Source: Trichosphaerium sp. ATCC 40318 (Eukaryota > Discosea > Flabellinia > Trichosidae). Taken from it: 64,000 bases of DNA. The DNA is taken from assembly GCA_038496445.1 (NCBI GenBank), contig JALMLS010000577.1, positions 372,001 through 436,000 of the forward strand, given 5' to 3'. Below the pieces are notes generated by a model that saw only the letters and a program-made list of their open reading frames with translations, was not told where the DNA came from and did not search any database. Positions 34,247-44,967 of this stretch are shown here, piece by piece (the stretch's first letter is position 1; every line of letters begins with the position of its first letter). A program made the translations under genes and the position numbers.

Positions 34247-36719
34247 CTACAAGAGTAGAAACAAGAGAGCTACGATTGCTGACACTGCAGCTTTATCATA
34301 TGTAAAACCACTTGTTGTTTGCGAACTTGGTGCTACTGGGTCCTGAGTAGTCGGAGCTGTTGGCGTTGCTGTGGTGGGGGAAATTGGAGCTGTTGGTGGA
34401 GCTGTTGTCGGAGGCACAGAAGGAGCTATTGTTGTTGGTGCCGTTGGTCCTACTGGGGCAGTTGGTTCTGCCGTAGTCGGAGATACAGTCGTTGGTGCGA
34501 CAGTGGGTGGTGGAGTCGGTGGGAAGTCAAGTAAAGCAGTTCTAGCACGAGATTGTCAATAACCAAGTTGACAATAAAATAAAACGCACTTTTCCCATTC
34601 TTCCAACGTCCTTGAGTATACTCTGAAATCATCGATACATGTACCATTACCACTCAAACCTGTAGCAGTTTCTATAGCAAGATAATAAGTTGTAACCAAT
34701 ATAAAAAGAAACACGTGATACCACGTATTTGAACTATAGTTTGTCGAGCTTTAAAAGCTTTCTAGATATTGTTTAATTCATATACCTCCTATAGTAGGTC
34801 TTCTAGATTGAGTGGTACCAAGTACAGGTGCAGTAACTTCAAAGACTTTTGCTACTTGATCATTGACATACAAAGTAACTTGATTATTAGTGTTAACTAT
34901 TTCAAGCACTATCAGATTCCATGTCCTTGCAGGGGTGTCATCTGTCCAGGCAGTACCACTACAGCTACTACTCACACACATAATCAGCTTGGTTTCGTCA
35001 AAACCGGAGTAAAGCTCCAAACCAACGCTGTTACGATTGTCACGAAAGGTGAGTATTCTTTGACGTTGGTTTTTTTCCCTGCTTAGCCAAAAAGCGATTG
35101 TTAGCGGTGCTGTTTTAATAGCAGTGAAGATATCTTCATCAGCTTTATAGCTTCCATTAGTGTATAAGAACAGACACCATAACCCTTTCGGGTACACTGT
35201 AGCGTACTTAATTCTAGTTGCTTTGCTCCGTCCTCGAAACAAAGTGCACTGTTTGGGTTTCCAAATCGATCAGCTTCAAACTCTGGATCAGTACCAGCGT
35301 TTGTATACATTCCTCCAATCTCGCCTATACCATCAAATGTAATATGAGCCTCTATAATAATAACTTATTAACCCCTTATCAAGTACATTGTAAAAACGTC
35401 TATATAAAAGACGTCTTCTTACCAGGTTCAAGTCCTTGATTAAAAGGTGCAAAAGGAGGATAAGTAAAGTCAAGTTGTGCCGATCTAGAGCGTATTAGTA
35501 TTAGTAACTAAAACAAAAAGAGTCGAGAACCTTTCTGTCGAGTCAAGTGCACTATCCCAGAATTTCATGTCATCTATCGCGTAGCCATTTCCACTTCGGA
35601 TTGCTATCAAAAATAAGAGAATGAAACGTACAAAAAAAAAAAATACAGTCCCTTGGTTACAAAATTTTTTCAACAAAGTCACGTGATCGTGTGTTTGAAA
35701 AACAAGGTCCAATTTGAATACACAATCTAATAGATAACGTACCATCTCCACCAATAATAGGTAAGAAATTAGACGTTGCAGATAATACAGGGCCTCCAGT
35801 AGCTTCAAAATCTTTTGCAAGAACGTTGTTGACGTAGAACTCGATGTTTGTGTTTGCAGATTGAACGACAAACGTCAATAAAAACCATGTTCCTGCAGGT
35901 AAATTATCCAGCCATGCTCTGCCACTGCAAGTGTTTGCTGAACACATTATAATTCCATCTCCATTCGCCCCAACGTAAGCTTCAAAGCCACCATTTTGTG
36001 GGATATCGCGAGTATCGAATATAGGCTGTGAGCGTCTGTATCTACGGCGCATCCAGAAGGAAAGAGTCATAGGAGCGCTTTTAAATAGGCTTTGTATTGT
36101 TGTACTACCTAAAAACGCACGTAAACGCGATGACCAACGTAGAAGAGTCGTTTTTAAAGCGTGTAGCGCGTTTTTTGCGGAAGCCCAATTATGTAGAATT
36201 TTGTCAAAAAAAAGTCAAAAATTCGGCACACTATTTATCCTATATTATGCCATAGGAACTATTTAGCAAGCCCCCTTTTAGGGGGTTTGGGAGAGCAGAG
36301 CCTAGCGGCGACTGAGCGCCATAACCCAGTTGTCTCCCTTTGTGGCGAACAGTTCAATATCACTTCGACATTTCTTCGACTTTTTTTTTTTGACAAGTAT
36401 TTTACCCGTTTTAGTAAAATATCCTTTTCTGTACTGCGTTACGTACTAATGCGAACTGGCTTTGATTCCTCTCCGAAGTATATAGCGCTGTTGGCATTTC
36501 CAAAGCGGTCCTCAACAAAAGTTGGATCTTCCGTTCCTGCCGTTGTTAACAAATCTCCTTCAAAGTCACCATCAAACTTCAAGTGAGCGATTGGATCTAT
36601 TTAACCATCAATACTCTGTTTGTAGTTTTCTTTGATCCCCAACCAGTACCTTGGGCTGTAGCAATAGCAAGCAGTACAAAACATACCAATAAACTGGATT
36701 TTATACCCTTACTGTCCAT
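34247..36719 (-). CDS. Surface protein with two LamG-like domains on a Pro-Thr stalk
   Basis: The ATG at 36719 starts a signal peptide (MDSKGIKSSLLVCFVLLAIA). Domain 1: HLKFDGDFEGDLL, RFGNANSAIYFGE, PMTLSFWMRRRYRRSQPIFD, WLDNLPAGTWFLLTFVV, NIEFYVNNVLAKDFEA, GYAIDDMKFWDSAL. Domain 2 repeats the same order: EADRFGNPNSALCFEDG, PLTIAFWLSREKNQRQRILT, WTDDTPARTWNLIVLEIV, QVTLYVNDQVAKVFEV. This is the LamG/concanavalin-like jelly-roll pattern. The last exon encodes a PT-rich stalk (VAPTTVSPTTAEPTAP and more) and a hydrophobic tail (DKAAVSAIVALLFLLL), consistent with a GPI anchor. LamG-like folds usually bind glycans or proteins. The intron in domain 1 (about 36110-36450) is unusually long for this window and holds a GC-rich hairpin. 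Confidence 0.75.
36268..36288. repeat. Strong hairpin inside a long intron
   Basis: CCCCC at 36271-36275 pairs with GGGGG at 36281-36285 across TTTTA, extended by A-T and G-T pairs to 36268-36288. It begins a GC-richer patch (to about 36350) that contrasts with other introns. Confidence 0.6.
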
Positions 36720-38734
36720 CTGTTAAGAGTGGAAGGTAAATAAAGTGAATAAATATTGAAATATTTACACGAAACCCGAAGCCCGAAAGCCAGCGAATTT
36801 TCTTATTTGAATGACATCATCCGATAACTGAATTTATGTGTACGCTTCCTAAAAATTTAGTCACTGATCTGTAAAGCAAGCCCACAAAAGAAGGCTACAG
36901 AGCGATCAAACGATTAAACGTTTCTTACGTTCTTGACAATTTGGTATCCGTTTATTGAACGAAAACCAGAAAGGATTAGGAGTGGATCCACTGCTTAATG
37001 CCCGTTAAGTTAAGAATAATATTTCAGTTGAAAAGTATGTGGAATGGGTCAGTTGTTGGGTATTTCACAGGTTCACTTACTGGCTCAGTTATTAATAGAT
37101 ATCAGAGAAATACAGCCAAGAACTTCACGTGATTAAGGTGCTAACTGATAGTAAATACGATGAGCACAATCCAACCAGTTGCCATTTTTTTTTTTGTTTT
37201 ATATGCACAAAAGAATATCGGCTTATCTTATGCGTGGAGTAGTAAGTTCCAACCAATGTACCAAATAACACGAAACGTATTTATTCACGTGTACTCTCTA
37301 CAAGTAGTTTGCTCCTTTGACGGAGGACGCTGTTAACTTTAGAGGCAAAACAAAACCAGCCAACCTGCATATTTACGACAAAACCTACAGACGCTACCAC
37401 ATGAACACCGTGTTAGTGAACTCGATACTACAACTTCGTTTAGTTTTTAAACCTAGAGAAATCGTATGTGAAGACTTAGAAAACTAGATGCTGACATAGC
37501 TGAAAGGGTTGACAGAAGCACTTTCTGATAGTCGAGCGTAGCAACAGCAAAAAATTTCAACACCAGGTACAAGAATAAGTACACCTGAAAGTACTGTAAT
37601 AGTGCTATTGATAACGTATGGACTTTTTAGCAGCAGTCGTACTTCCGTAGATAGTGATGTTACGAAAACGGTTCAACTTGTAATTTAAAAACCATTTTGT
37701 TTGGAATTGTCTTTGGTAAGCGCTTGTGGCATCACACCTACTGTGACCAAAGGACCCCATTGCTGGTTGTTGCCCAAAGACAGGACAAGTGTATTTAATG
37801 TCCTGGTAAGTGGTTAAAACTCTTCTCTCCATGGCTAATACATTACCAGCTGTACGCCTTTAGTGTTCTCGCTTGGGAGGTGGACGTGCGCTTTCACTCA
37901 TTTGTAAGAAATTACTGTACATGTGATTTTCGAGTCAAAAACGACTTCGACTTGAACCAATTTTTTTATTGTTTGCAAAGACCGTTTAAAAGTCGTTTTG
38001 GTAACATCTCTATGCAGATTGTGCAGTCCAATACTGACTATCATAGAAAAACAGAGGCTGTTAATCGCCAATAAATCAACATTTCAATAGAGCCGACATT
38101 ATGAGCAGTCGGTTTCTTATTTACTGTTGGGACACTTTTGGAATAAACTGTTTTTAGTTCGAAGGAGCATGCTTGATCGGTTTAGTAGCCATGGCTCCCG
38201 TAAGTTAAATATAATTCACAAGTCCACTGTCCAGTATTTACACTGTGGTGTGCGTTCGCTTTGGGTTAGTTAATTTATCTGTTTTTAGTTTGGTCTTTCT
38301 AAATTTAGACGTCCTCCAAGAAACAAAGTTACGACCAAACAGACACTGTCTTGATTTGGAATATTGTCACTAAGAGCAAAAAAAAAACTACAGACTTTAC
38401 CAATGTACAAAGTTTATAATGATGATTATGTACATGCCTTTTAGTAAAAAGCAGGGAAATACAAACTTTTTAGGCTTTTTATCCTTCTTTTTTTTTTTGT
38501 AGTTTACAATACACTGAGCGCCCGACTTTTCGTGCTTAAATAACCTTAAAATGACCACCACTACGCCGTATTATAAACTCCCAATACTTACACACCTCGT
38601 AGTGCAAGAGGGAGCAAATAATAAGAAAATTATCGAGCGCTTGTTCTTTTTTTTTTTTTGTCATTTCTTCCAAGCTTCCTGCTTTTGTTTTTTTTTTTTT
38701 GAAAGAAGGTGGTCCTTTGGTTGTTGTTTTTCTT
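36720..38734. other. Long intergenic region
   Basis: No confident gene lies here apart from the weak minus-strand frame at 37605. A possible 24-residue two-exon frame starts at ATG 38191 but matches nothing. Several poly-T and poly-A runs occur near 38490 and 38650-38700, the latter being 3' flank of the RRM gene. Confidence 0.4.
37605..37832 (-). CDS. Hypothetical 75-residue frame
   Basis: This is an uninterrupted minus frame with a good start context (GCCATGG) and mixed composition (TYQDIKYTCPVFGQQPAMGS, FLNYKLNRFRNITIYG). No family, signal peptide or second exon is recognised. It could be chance. Confidence 0.25.
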   Translation of the reverse strand: MERRVLTTYQDIKYTCPVFGQQPAMGSFGHSRCDATSAYQRQFQTKWFLNYKLNRFRNITIYGSTTAAKKSIRYQ

Positions 38735-40340
38735 TTACTGAACGAGGTTCTCTTCGAGAGCACTCACCAAATCAGATTGCGTGGGTGTATTATTTCGCTC
38801 TTCGTGCCCGTTTATTTGAGCCTCTGGGGGTGTATTTGGCGGGTTGTTGTTATTCCAATGTGTATTAGGGGCATTTGCTGTATTTGGCGCCATTTGTTGC
38901 TATAGAATAAAATAAACAACTAATATACGTGCATAAATCGAGTAATAGATATAAAATCGTCTGGCTGAATAGAAGAATTCAAGCAATAAAAAAAATAAAA
39001 TAAAATTGAAATAAAAATAACTCCATACCACTGGATATTGTCCAGGAGGCGAGTACGGTGGTGGAGCTCCTTGTGTTGTCTGATGCGGTTGACCAGGTTG
39101 CCCAGGCTGTACAGGCTGTGGTTGTCCAGGTGAGCCACCGCCATTATTATAGAATTGATAACCGTTAGGTCCGTAATTATATGGAGGATAAGCGTTTGGA
39201 TACGCGTATTGTGGTACAATATACTGATTAGGATAATATCCACCTTGTGGGTACCAAGTTGCGTTGTGATAAGGGTTAAAACCACTATAACTATAAGGTT
39301 ACAATTGAATACACTGTGAATTAACAAAAACAGGCAAATAAATAGTAAAAAGCTGTTTTTAGGCTTTTGGGAATAAAATAGAAAAATATTATCCAATAAA
39401 ACAGTTTTTATCCCAAAACGAAAGGCGCAATTTTCTTGTTTTAGTGTACCTTGGTACACCTCCTTGTGGATTATTGTACTGCATAACACGAGGTGGTACA
39501 CCTTGTGGCACGTAATGCTGTCTTGGAGCAACATCGGCCTTTCTATAAGCTGACGCCGCGTTCATCTAAACAAAATGTTTTTTTAATTTCTGGTGAAATT
39601 TCTGTTGTTGCGATTCGAAATTACCGTTTTACCGCAAAACGACAGTGATGGCGTATTTGTCGCGCTTTTGACCAAATCTGCATGTGCCATATCTGAAAAT
39701 GTGACAAAACCATACCTAGCGGTCGTTTTAAAAGAGTGGTTGTGTAGTTAATGCGCAAGAAAGGAAAACTTGTACAACCAAAGGCATTTTTATAGCAAAT
39801 AAAGCCCAAAACGTAAAAATAAGTTGCTTTTCTTTTTTCAGCGCTTCGTTTCTTTTCTGGAGGGCTGTACACCAGTTAAAAAAGCTACTGTGCATACTAT
39901 ACACTTAACAGTGCTGATCGCGAGTGCCGAAAACGCTTTTTGTGGTATTTTAGAGTTTTCGACAAAGAGAAATTTACAGAAGCCTGGACGTACCCTTTTG
40001 ATCTTCCAGTGTTATGGTCATATATTATTTTACATTCTAACACAGGTCCAAAATTATCTTCAAAAAAGGCTTTCAAGCTTGTTGCATCAGTCTAATAAAA
40101 TAAGCATGCATCTATTAAAGGCGCTACAGTATAGAAATTGTAAAAAAAAACGACTGTAGCAACGTAAATAGATCAAATCAAAAAAGGTTCGCTGTTTAGC
40201 AGTTATTTTTCGTTTTCAGTCCATCAGCTGCAAATACGCAGTTTAGGAAAGTGTTAATAAACGTTTACAACGGTTAGTAGTACCTTTGGGGATATACCAC
40301 CTACGAACACCTTGCGTGTGTCAACGTTAGCGTTCTTCAT
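38735..40340 (-). CDS. RRM RNA-binding protein, DAZ/Boule-like
   Basis: The start at 40340 gives MKNANVDTRKVFVGGISPK (RNP2 = VFVGGI). Exon 2 reads TDATSLKAFFEDNFGPVLEC then IIYDHNTGRSKG. Exon 3 reads YGFVTFSDMAHADLV (RNP1 = KGYGFVTF across the junction) and SLSFCGKT. Exon 4 begins MNAASAYRKADVAPRQ. GK-x-M/L-N-x-x-x-AYRK at the end of the RRM is the DAZ/Boule-type ending. The rest is low-complexity, rich in Pro, Tyr, Asn, Gln and Gly, with a PPPY motif (a WW-domain ligand), ending at a stop at 38735-38737. DAZ/Boule proteins bind mRNA 3' UTRs and promote translation. Spliced length is about 290 residues. The gene diverges from LSM8 with only about 125 bases between the starts. Confidence 0.8.
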
Positions 40341-40465
40341 CGCTGGTTAGCCTGTATTTTGCTTAGAGTTAACGGTGGAACGTTTATTGTTGAAAAAGAT
40401 GGACTTGCTTAACTTCCCTAATACGTTCCTTAGGCTCAAGGCATTGCCCACGCGTGAATATACAC
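40341..40465. promoter_or_regulatory. Compact bidirectional promoter
   Basis: The RRM gene (leftward) and LSM8 (rightward) have initiators only about 125 bases apart, so both promoters must share this space unless extra 5' exons exist. No TATA-type box is obvious. Confidence 0.55.
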
Positions 40466-40966
40466 ATGGCTTTTCTCCAAGAGTGGATTGATCGTACGTA
40501 CTGACCGAAAATAAGGTCTAGTTTTTTGTTATTTGTTCTAGCACTTTCATTGTTAGCGTCAATGCTTACCTTTTAATCAAGAGACCGTGTGTGTAATAAC
40601 CAATGACGGGCGAAGTCTTGTTGTGCGTTTTTATATTAATTTCACTAACTGAGCGTACTGACACCTTGTTAAAGGGCAAATTAAAAGGTGTAGATCAGTA
40701 TATAAATTGCATTATAGAAGATTGCACTGAGCGAATCTTTAATGAGAATGGCTGCACTAGGGAGGTAGTAGGCTTATATATCGTTCGTGGTGACAACATG
40801 TACAGTTCTTAGCGTTGTTTTGTTTTTTTTTTTCTGAAAAAAATTCTGACAGTACAATACTGATGCTCGTATTAGCTGTGTAGTAGGCGAGATCGACTTA
40901 GATTTGGATTCAAAGATCAATTTTGCTGAAGTAAAAGGCGAACCTTTGCCTCCAGTTGTACATTAA
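40466..40966 (+). CDS. LSM8: U6 snRNA-associated Sm-like protein LSm8
   Basis: Four exons join in phase: MAFLQEWID, then QTVCVITNDGRSLV, then GKLKGVDQYINCIIEDCTER through EVVGLYIVRGDN, then ICVVGEIDLDLDSKINFAEV ending GEPLPPVVH (TAA 40964-40966). The order of Sm1 (VITNDGR...GKLKGVDQ.IN) and Sm2 (GLYIVRGDN) motifs and the PLPPVVH tail are characteristic of LSm8, about 100 residues long. LSm8 defines the nuclear LSm2-8 ring that binds the U6 snRNA 3' end. This agrees with the heavy use of introns here. Donors are GTACGT, GTGCGT and GTACAG. Confidence 0.92.
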
Positions 40967-41299
40967 ATTTACTCTTGTACCATTTCTACGCCACACAAAG
41001 CGGATAAGCTAGCTTTAGACAACAATTAAAAAACTCAAAAGTTTTTTTACTGTATCAAATAAAAGCCGCTTGGCGCTAATACGTGCGTAGCAATTATCAC
41101 TTCTACAATTGCATTTTGACAACTCCCGCTGTTTTATGATTTTTGCTCAAAAAACGAATCTTGTCGCCAAAAACGTGTTGTTTTTGTCTTAAAGAACCTG
41201 TTGAAGGCGTGAAAGGTACGTTGTTGGGTCAATTCAAGAAGAGAAGCAACACAAGATGCACGAAACGTTGATGACCATTATTAATTGAATCTACGAGCT
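40967..41299. other. Convergent intergenic region
   Basis: This is 3' flanking sequence between LSM8 and the carboxypeptidase. Nothing is recognised. Confidence 0.4.
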
Positions 41300-43086
41300 T
41301 TATTGTTCAGCTGCTGCAATACACTCAGCCCATGCTTTAATACCTGCCCAGGTCTCTCTTATGGCATAGTCAATATAATCCTTATTGCTCAAGCTTCCTA
41401 TTATAGCATAAGTTAGCATTGTTTTTTTGGAAACTAAAATTCTGAGATTCTTACCTTGACTTCTGTTTTCAATTGAGTACGCATACTTTACGCCTTCGGC
41501 ACCATACATGTCATCGCTTGTGATGCCAGATGCTTGGTATATAACCGAACATGTATTACCCTCAGCCCATCTAGCGCCAGTCTCTCCTTGGATTGCATTC
41601 ACAGCCGCTGTTGAAAAAAAAAAAAGGTTAACTCAATACTGGTGCAAAAAAAAACTGGTAGGATTTGTCTGGTTTTCTGAGCATTGTTGAAAACCTTGTT
41701 AATGCGACAGTCTTTTATAGGAGTTTTTATTGTCTAGTACCTTGTCCACAAAGTCTTTGGGCGGCATTGTCAGGTGGTACATCATCACATTCATAACCCC
41801 AAGGATTCATCCACATGTTACCACAGCAATGGATATCAATATAGCCAACTAAGTTCTCAATAGAGCGACCATAATCACGAATAACAACTGATTCAGGTTC
41901 GCTGAAAGCTTCAGGTCCTAACACAAAACATTAATACAAATCCATTGAGATTGCATTACCTCTAAAGCTTCCAGAGCTTGGGTTTCCAGAACTACCGCCA
42001 CCACCGAAACCAACACCGAAATTTCTGTTAAGGTCAACGCCTCTGTAAGTAGACCCAGCATTAACACGTCTTAAGAACTACTATTAGAATGTACATCTCA
42101 AGTGCATAGAAAGGAATAGACTAACCTGTTCTTACGCCAGTTACGGTCAGTACTCCAAGTGTACAAAAATCCATCTGGATTGACAACAGGGAAAATATGC
42201 CACGTGAATTGTGCAAGAAGATGTGTGTTTGTTAAGAGTTGCTTGATCGCGTTATTACACTAACTGCATGTAAGTATAAATTCGGAAAGCAACAAACACG
42301 AGCTTCATACCACTGGTGTGTTAATCCACTAAACAACAAGTTAGCAAACGGTGGGTAAGATATAGAGTTTTAAGCCGTACTTCGCGGGCGTGAATAGTGC
42401 AAATGAAGTAAATACTCATATCTCCAGTTCCCATTACAACACCATTAATCTCATTACCTTCTAAACTCAAACCAGGTCTGACACGAGTTACCTAGCAACA
42501 TCTATGATTAGATGTCACAACAAATATGTTTGTTGTACCAGTGGACTAGCGTCAGCGACGCCATCAAGCCAAGAGTTAACTTCGTCAAGGGTCCTAAAAG
42601 TATCAAAGAACTCAGAGGCATGTCTGGCTTCTTCCTAGTGAAAGATTAAAGTCCAGTAAAGTATCGTATCTTTGGACTTACGATTTCTCTAGCTTCCTTG
42701 TCGAAAACTTCTTGGACATCTCTGCCGACAACAGCATCCAGTTCAGTGGTCATTAAAACGCCGACCATATCTGGTTCTACCTTAGTAAAAATGAGTTTAA
42801 CCGTTTTAGGACCGAAACGATTCGTCACGTGATATTTCCGAAAAAGAAGAAAGGTTTTGTTGTTTTTCTGTTTGTTTTGTTTTGTAAGGTGACCTACCAA
42901 TACAGTAACGGTATTTTCAACCGTGTTACGTTCCCATACATCTAGATTATACTTCTCGACGTATGTTTGGATCTTTGTAGCGCTTGTGATGTTGTTGATA
43001 TGAACAAACTTGTATCCATGGTAGCTGACACGGGAAAGTGCTAGGTGAGCACAAAATAAGAGCACAAGAGCTATTACAACCTTCAT
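41300..43086 (-). CDS. Secreted zinc carboxypeptidase, M14A family
   Basis: The ATG at 43086 gives a signal peptide ([18 protein letters not shown]). The activation-peptide-like region contains [11 protein letters not shown] and [10 protein letters not shown]. The catalytic domain follows in canonical order: [35 protein letters not shown] (zinc His and Glu), [72 protein letters not shown] (zinc His), [20 protein letters not shown] (the Tyr and Glu of the active site) and a final helix. Everything needed for an active M14A enzyme is present. It removes C-terminal residues from peptides, likely as a proenzyme in a food vacuole or outside the cell. At least seven short introns are present. Confidence 0.88.
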
Positions 43087-43594
43087 TGTAGCTTTGGTGG
43101 TTAAGATCTTGTAGGTACTTAAAGCAATCAATTTTGAACGTTGCCTTGGGTCGTAGTTAAGGAACGAGGAGAAGATCAAGCATACCATGCGGGTTTCATA
43201 TAAACAGTGACATTTTTTGGACAGGCACAAAATGTTGAGTTTTCTAGGCCTACGATCACTAAACCCTTTTGTTGTAAGAAATGGTACGTATAAATAGTAC
43301 GTAATTGGCTGTTTTATAGGAAGTTGCTGCCTCGTCCCTAAGAAAACTGATAATTTTATTACATGAAACAATGAAAATTACGTTGTGTGGAAACGTTTCA
43401 TTAAAACAGTTGGTGACATAGACTTCCTCGAAACATATCAGGTTATCATTGTCAGACCGAAATATGTACATGGTGTGCCTGTTCCGGTATAGAAGGTTGT
43501 GCAACACAAGGCGTGTTTTGAATGTTGGCAGTACATTTACTTGATAGTGAATGATTGAAATGGAGTAGCAAGGTTGCAATAACTAACATTTATT
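43087..43594. other. Intergenic region around MITE copy 1
   Basis: Apart from the MITE no gene is supported. The minus frame at 43259-43579 crosses the element and has no family similarity. Confidence 0.4.
43216..43369. mobile_element. MITE copy 1
   Basis: This segment aligns in inverted orientation with the element at 45241-45411: a degraded terminal repeat containing GAGTTTTCTAG, then ACTAAACCCTTTTGTTGTA, ATAAATAGTACG, TTGGCTGTTTTA, CGTCCCTAAGAAAACT and TAATTTTAT. Terminal repeats are more worn than in the other copy. It lies just upstream of the carboxypeptidase start. Confidence 0.7.
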
Positions 43595-44967
43595 CTACAG
43601 TACAAAAGCATACACAACCAATAAAGCAGCAAAGCTTAATTGTAACAAGCTTCCAGTTGAAGCGTCAACTGGTGCAGATGTGTCGACTGGAGCAGTAGTT
43701 GGAGAAGTAGGCTCTAAGGAACTAGGCACAAACTTGGAGACTTGGCGGCTATTAAGGGGTTGTACAGGCCTTGCATTTCCTTTCAGAACAGGAACTGTTT
43801 GAAGAGCATTGAATTGATCCACTGTGATTGCTCTAGCATCCTTCATTATGTAAAACTGTACGCTCTCAGAACATGGTGGTGTAGTCAATGAACCTGAGTA
43901 AGTGTAGTACTCTTTATCATTAACAGAGTCTCCAAGAGTAGCCAACTACAAACGCAGACGTCAGTCAAGATATGTTAGGTAATTCTGAAAAAGTGCAAGT
44001 GAAATCAATGCTATCTAAAAAAAGTATTATAAAGAGCGTACATTTAAAGTAACATTAGACGAATTTCCAGATAATAGAGGCAACATAGGTGTCAACTAAA
44101 CAATCATTAAAATACTTGATTTGTTTTCCAACAAAAAAGAAGCAATCGAACCGCTGCAATAAAAGGATCTTCTGTTATAACACTTGCATCAGCCTCAAAA
44201 GCAATACCAACAACGGTGATTTTTGAATCTAGAATATGAACCTACAAGGGCAGCTGTTAACAAATAGTGCGTATTGTAAGAAAGAAAGATGTTTTTGTAC
44301 CAAATGAACTTCAGCGGACTTTGATGCTCCTTCAAATGTATGCTCACTCAAAACGTGCAAATGAAATTGAATAAGAGGTAGTGATTCACCGCCGATTGTT
44401 GTTGACAATGATCTATCATCAACATCAACTAAAAAACAATTAAGTATTTATCGGACGTCAGTTTTCACGAAGTGTACTTTGAATGTTGTGCCCTGTATTC
44501 CTTAATTCATAGTCTACGCTAGCACCATACTGAGTGCTCTAATGTAGGTGTTTTTAGCCACAAAACGACTTATGAAAAGAAGCACTAACCAAAGCCATTA
44601 GATTTGAGTCTGCTACTGCGTCAGCATCCTTTATATCGATAGGAGATTGGCTTGAACCATCGCAATCTATCAATCAAATCAACATGGACGTTCGTAGCAA
44701 ATAAGAGGAAAAAGTAACGTAACACCACGAAGGTATCACGTGATAACACCAAAAAAAACCGTTACATTTTACCCAACTGACTGTTTTTAAACAAAATATG
44801 ATTTGTGAGCGTATGGGTAGCTGATCAAAGTTAGACGTACCTGGGTTTGAGCAATATGTTGCCCAGTTACTTGGTCCGCTAAGGGTGTTGTCGTATGTGT
44901 AATGGCAAGAAGCACCAAAAGTGTAAGAAATCAAAGAGATAAATGCGAGTAACTTGAGGAGATGCAT
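43595..44967 (-). CDS. Alpha-type carbonic anhydrase, secreted and probably GPI-anchored
   Basis: The start at 44967 gives a signal peptide (MHLLKLLAFISLISYTFGAS), then NWATYC, CDGSSQSPIDI, ELRNTGHNI, LPLIQFHLHVLSEHTFEG and SAEVHLVHI. QFHLH and the first His of EVHLVH correspond to the three zinc histidines of alpha-carbonic anhydrases. Later comes YYTYSGSLTTPPCSESVQFY (the conserved LTTPPC substrate-pocket segment). After the catalytic domain a short PT-rich stretch and a hydrophobic end (LLQLSFAALLVVYAFVL) suggest a GPI anchor. The enzyme interconverts CO2 and bicarbonate at the cell surface. About eight small exons are inferred, with junctions placed by eye. Confidence 0.88.

Noticed and set aside
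38191-38360. Possible two-exon 24-residue frame MAP plus FGLSKFRRPPRNKVTT
   Set aside because: Too short, no family, and no neighbouring support.
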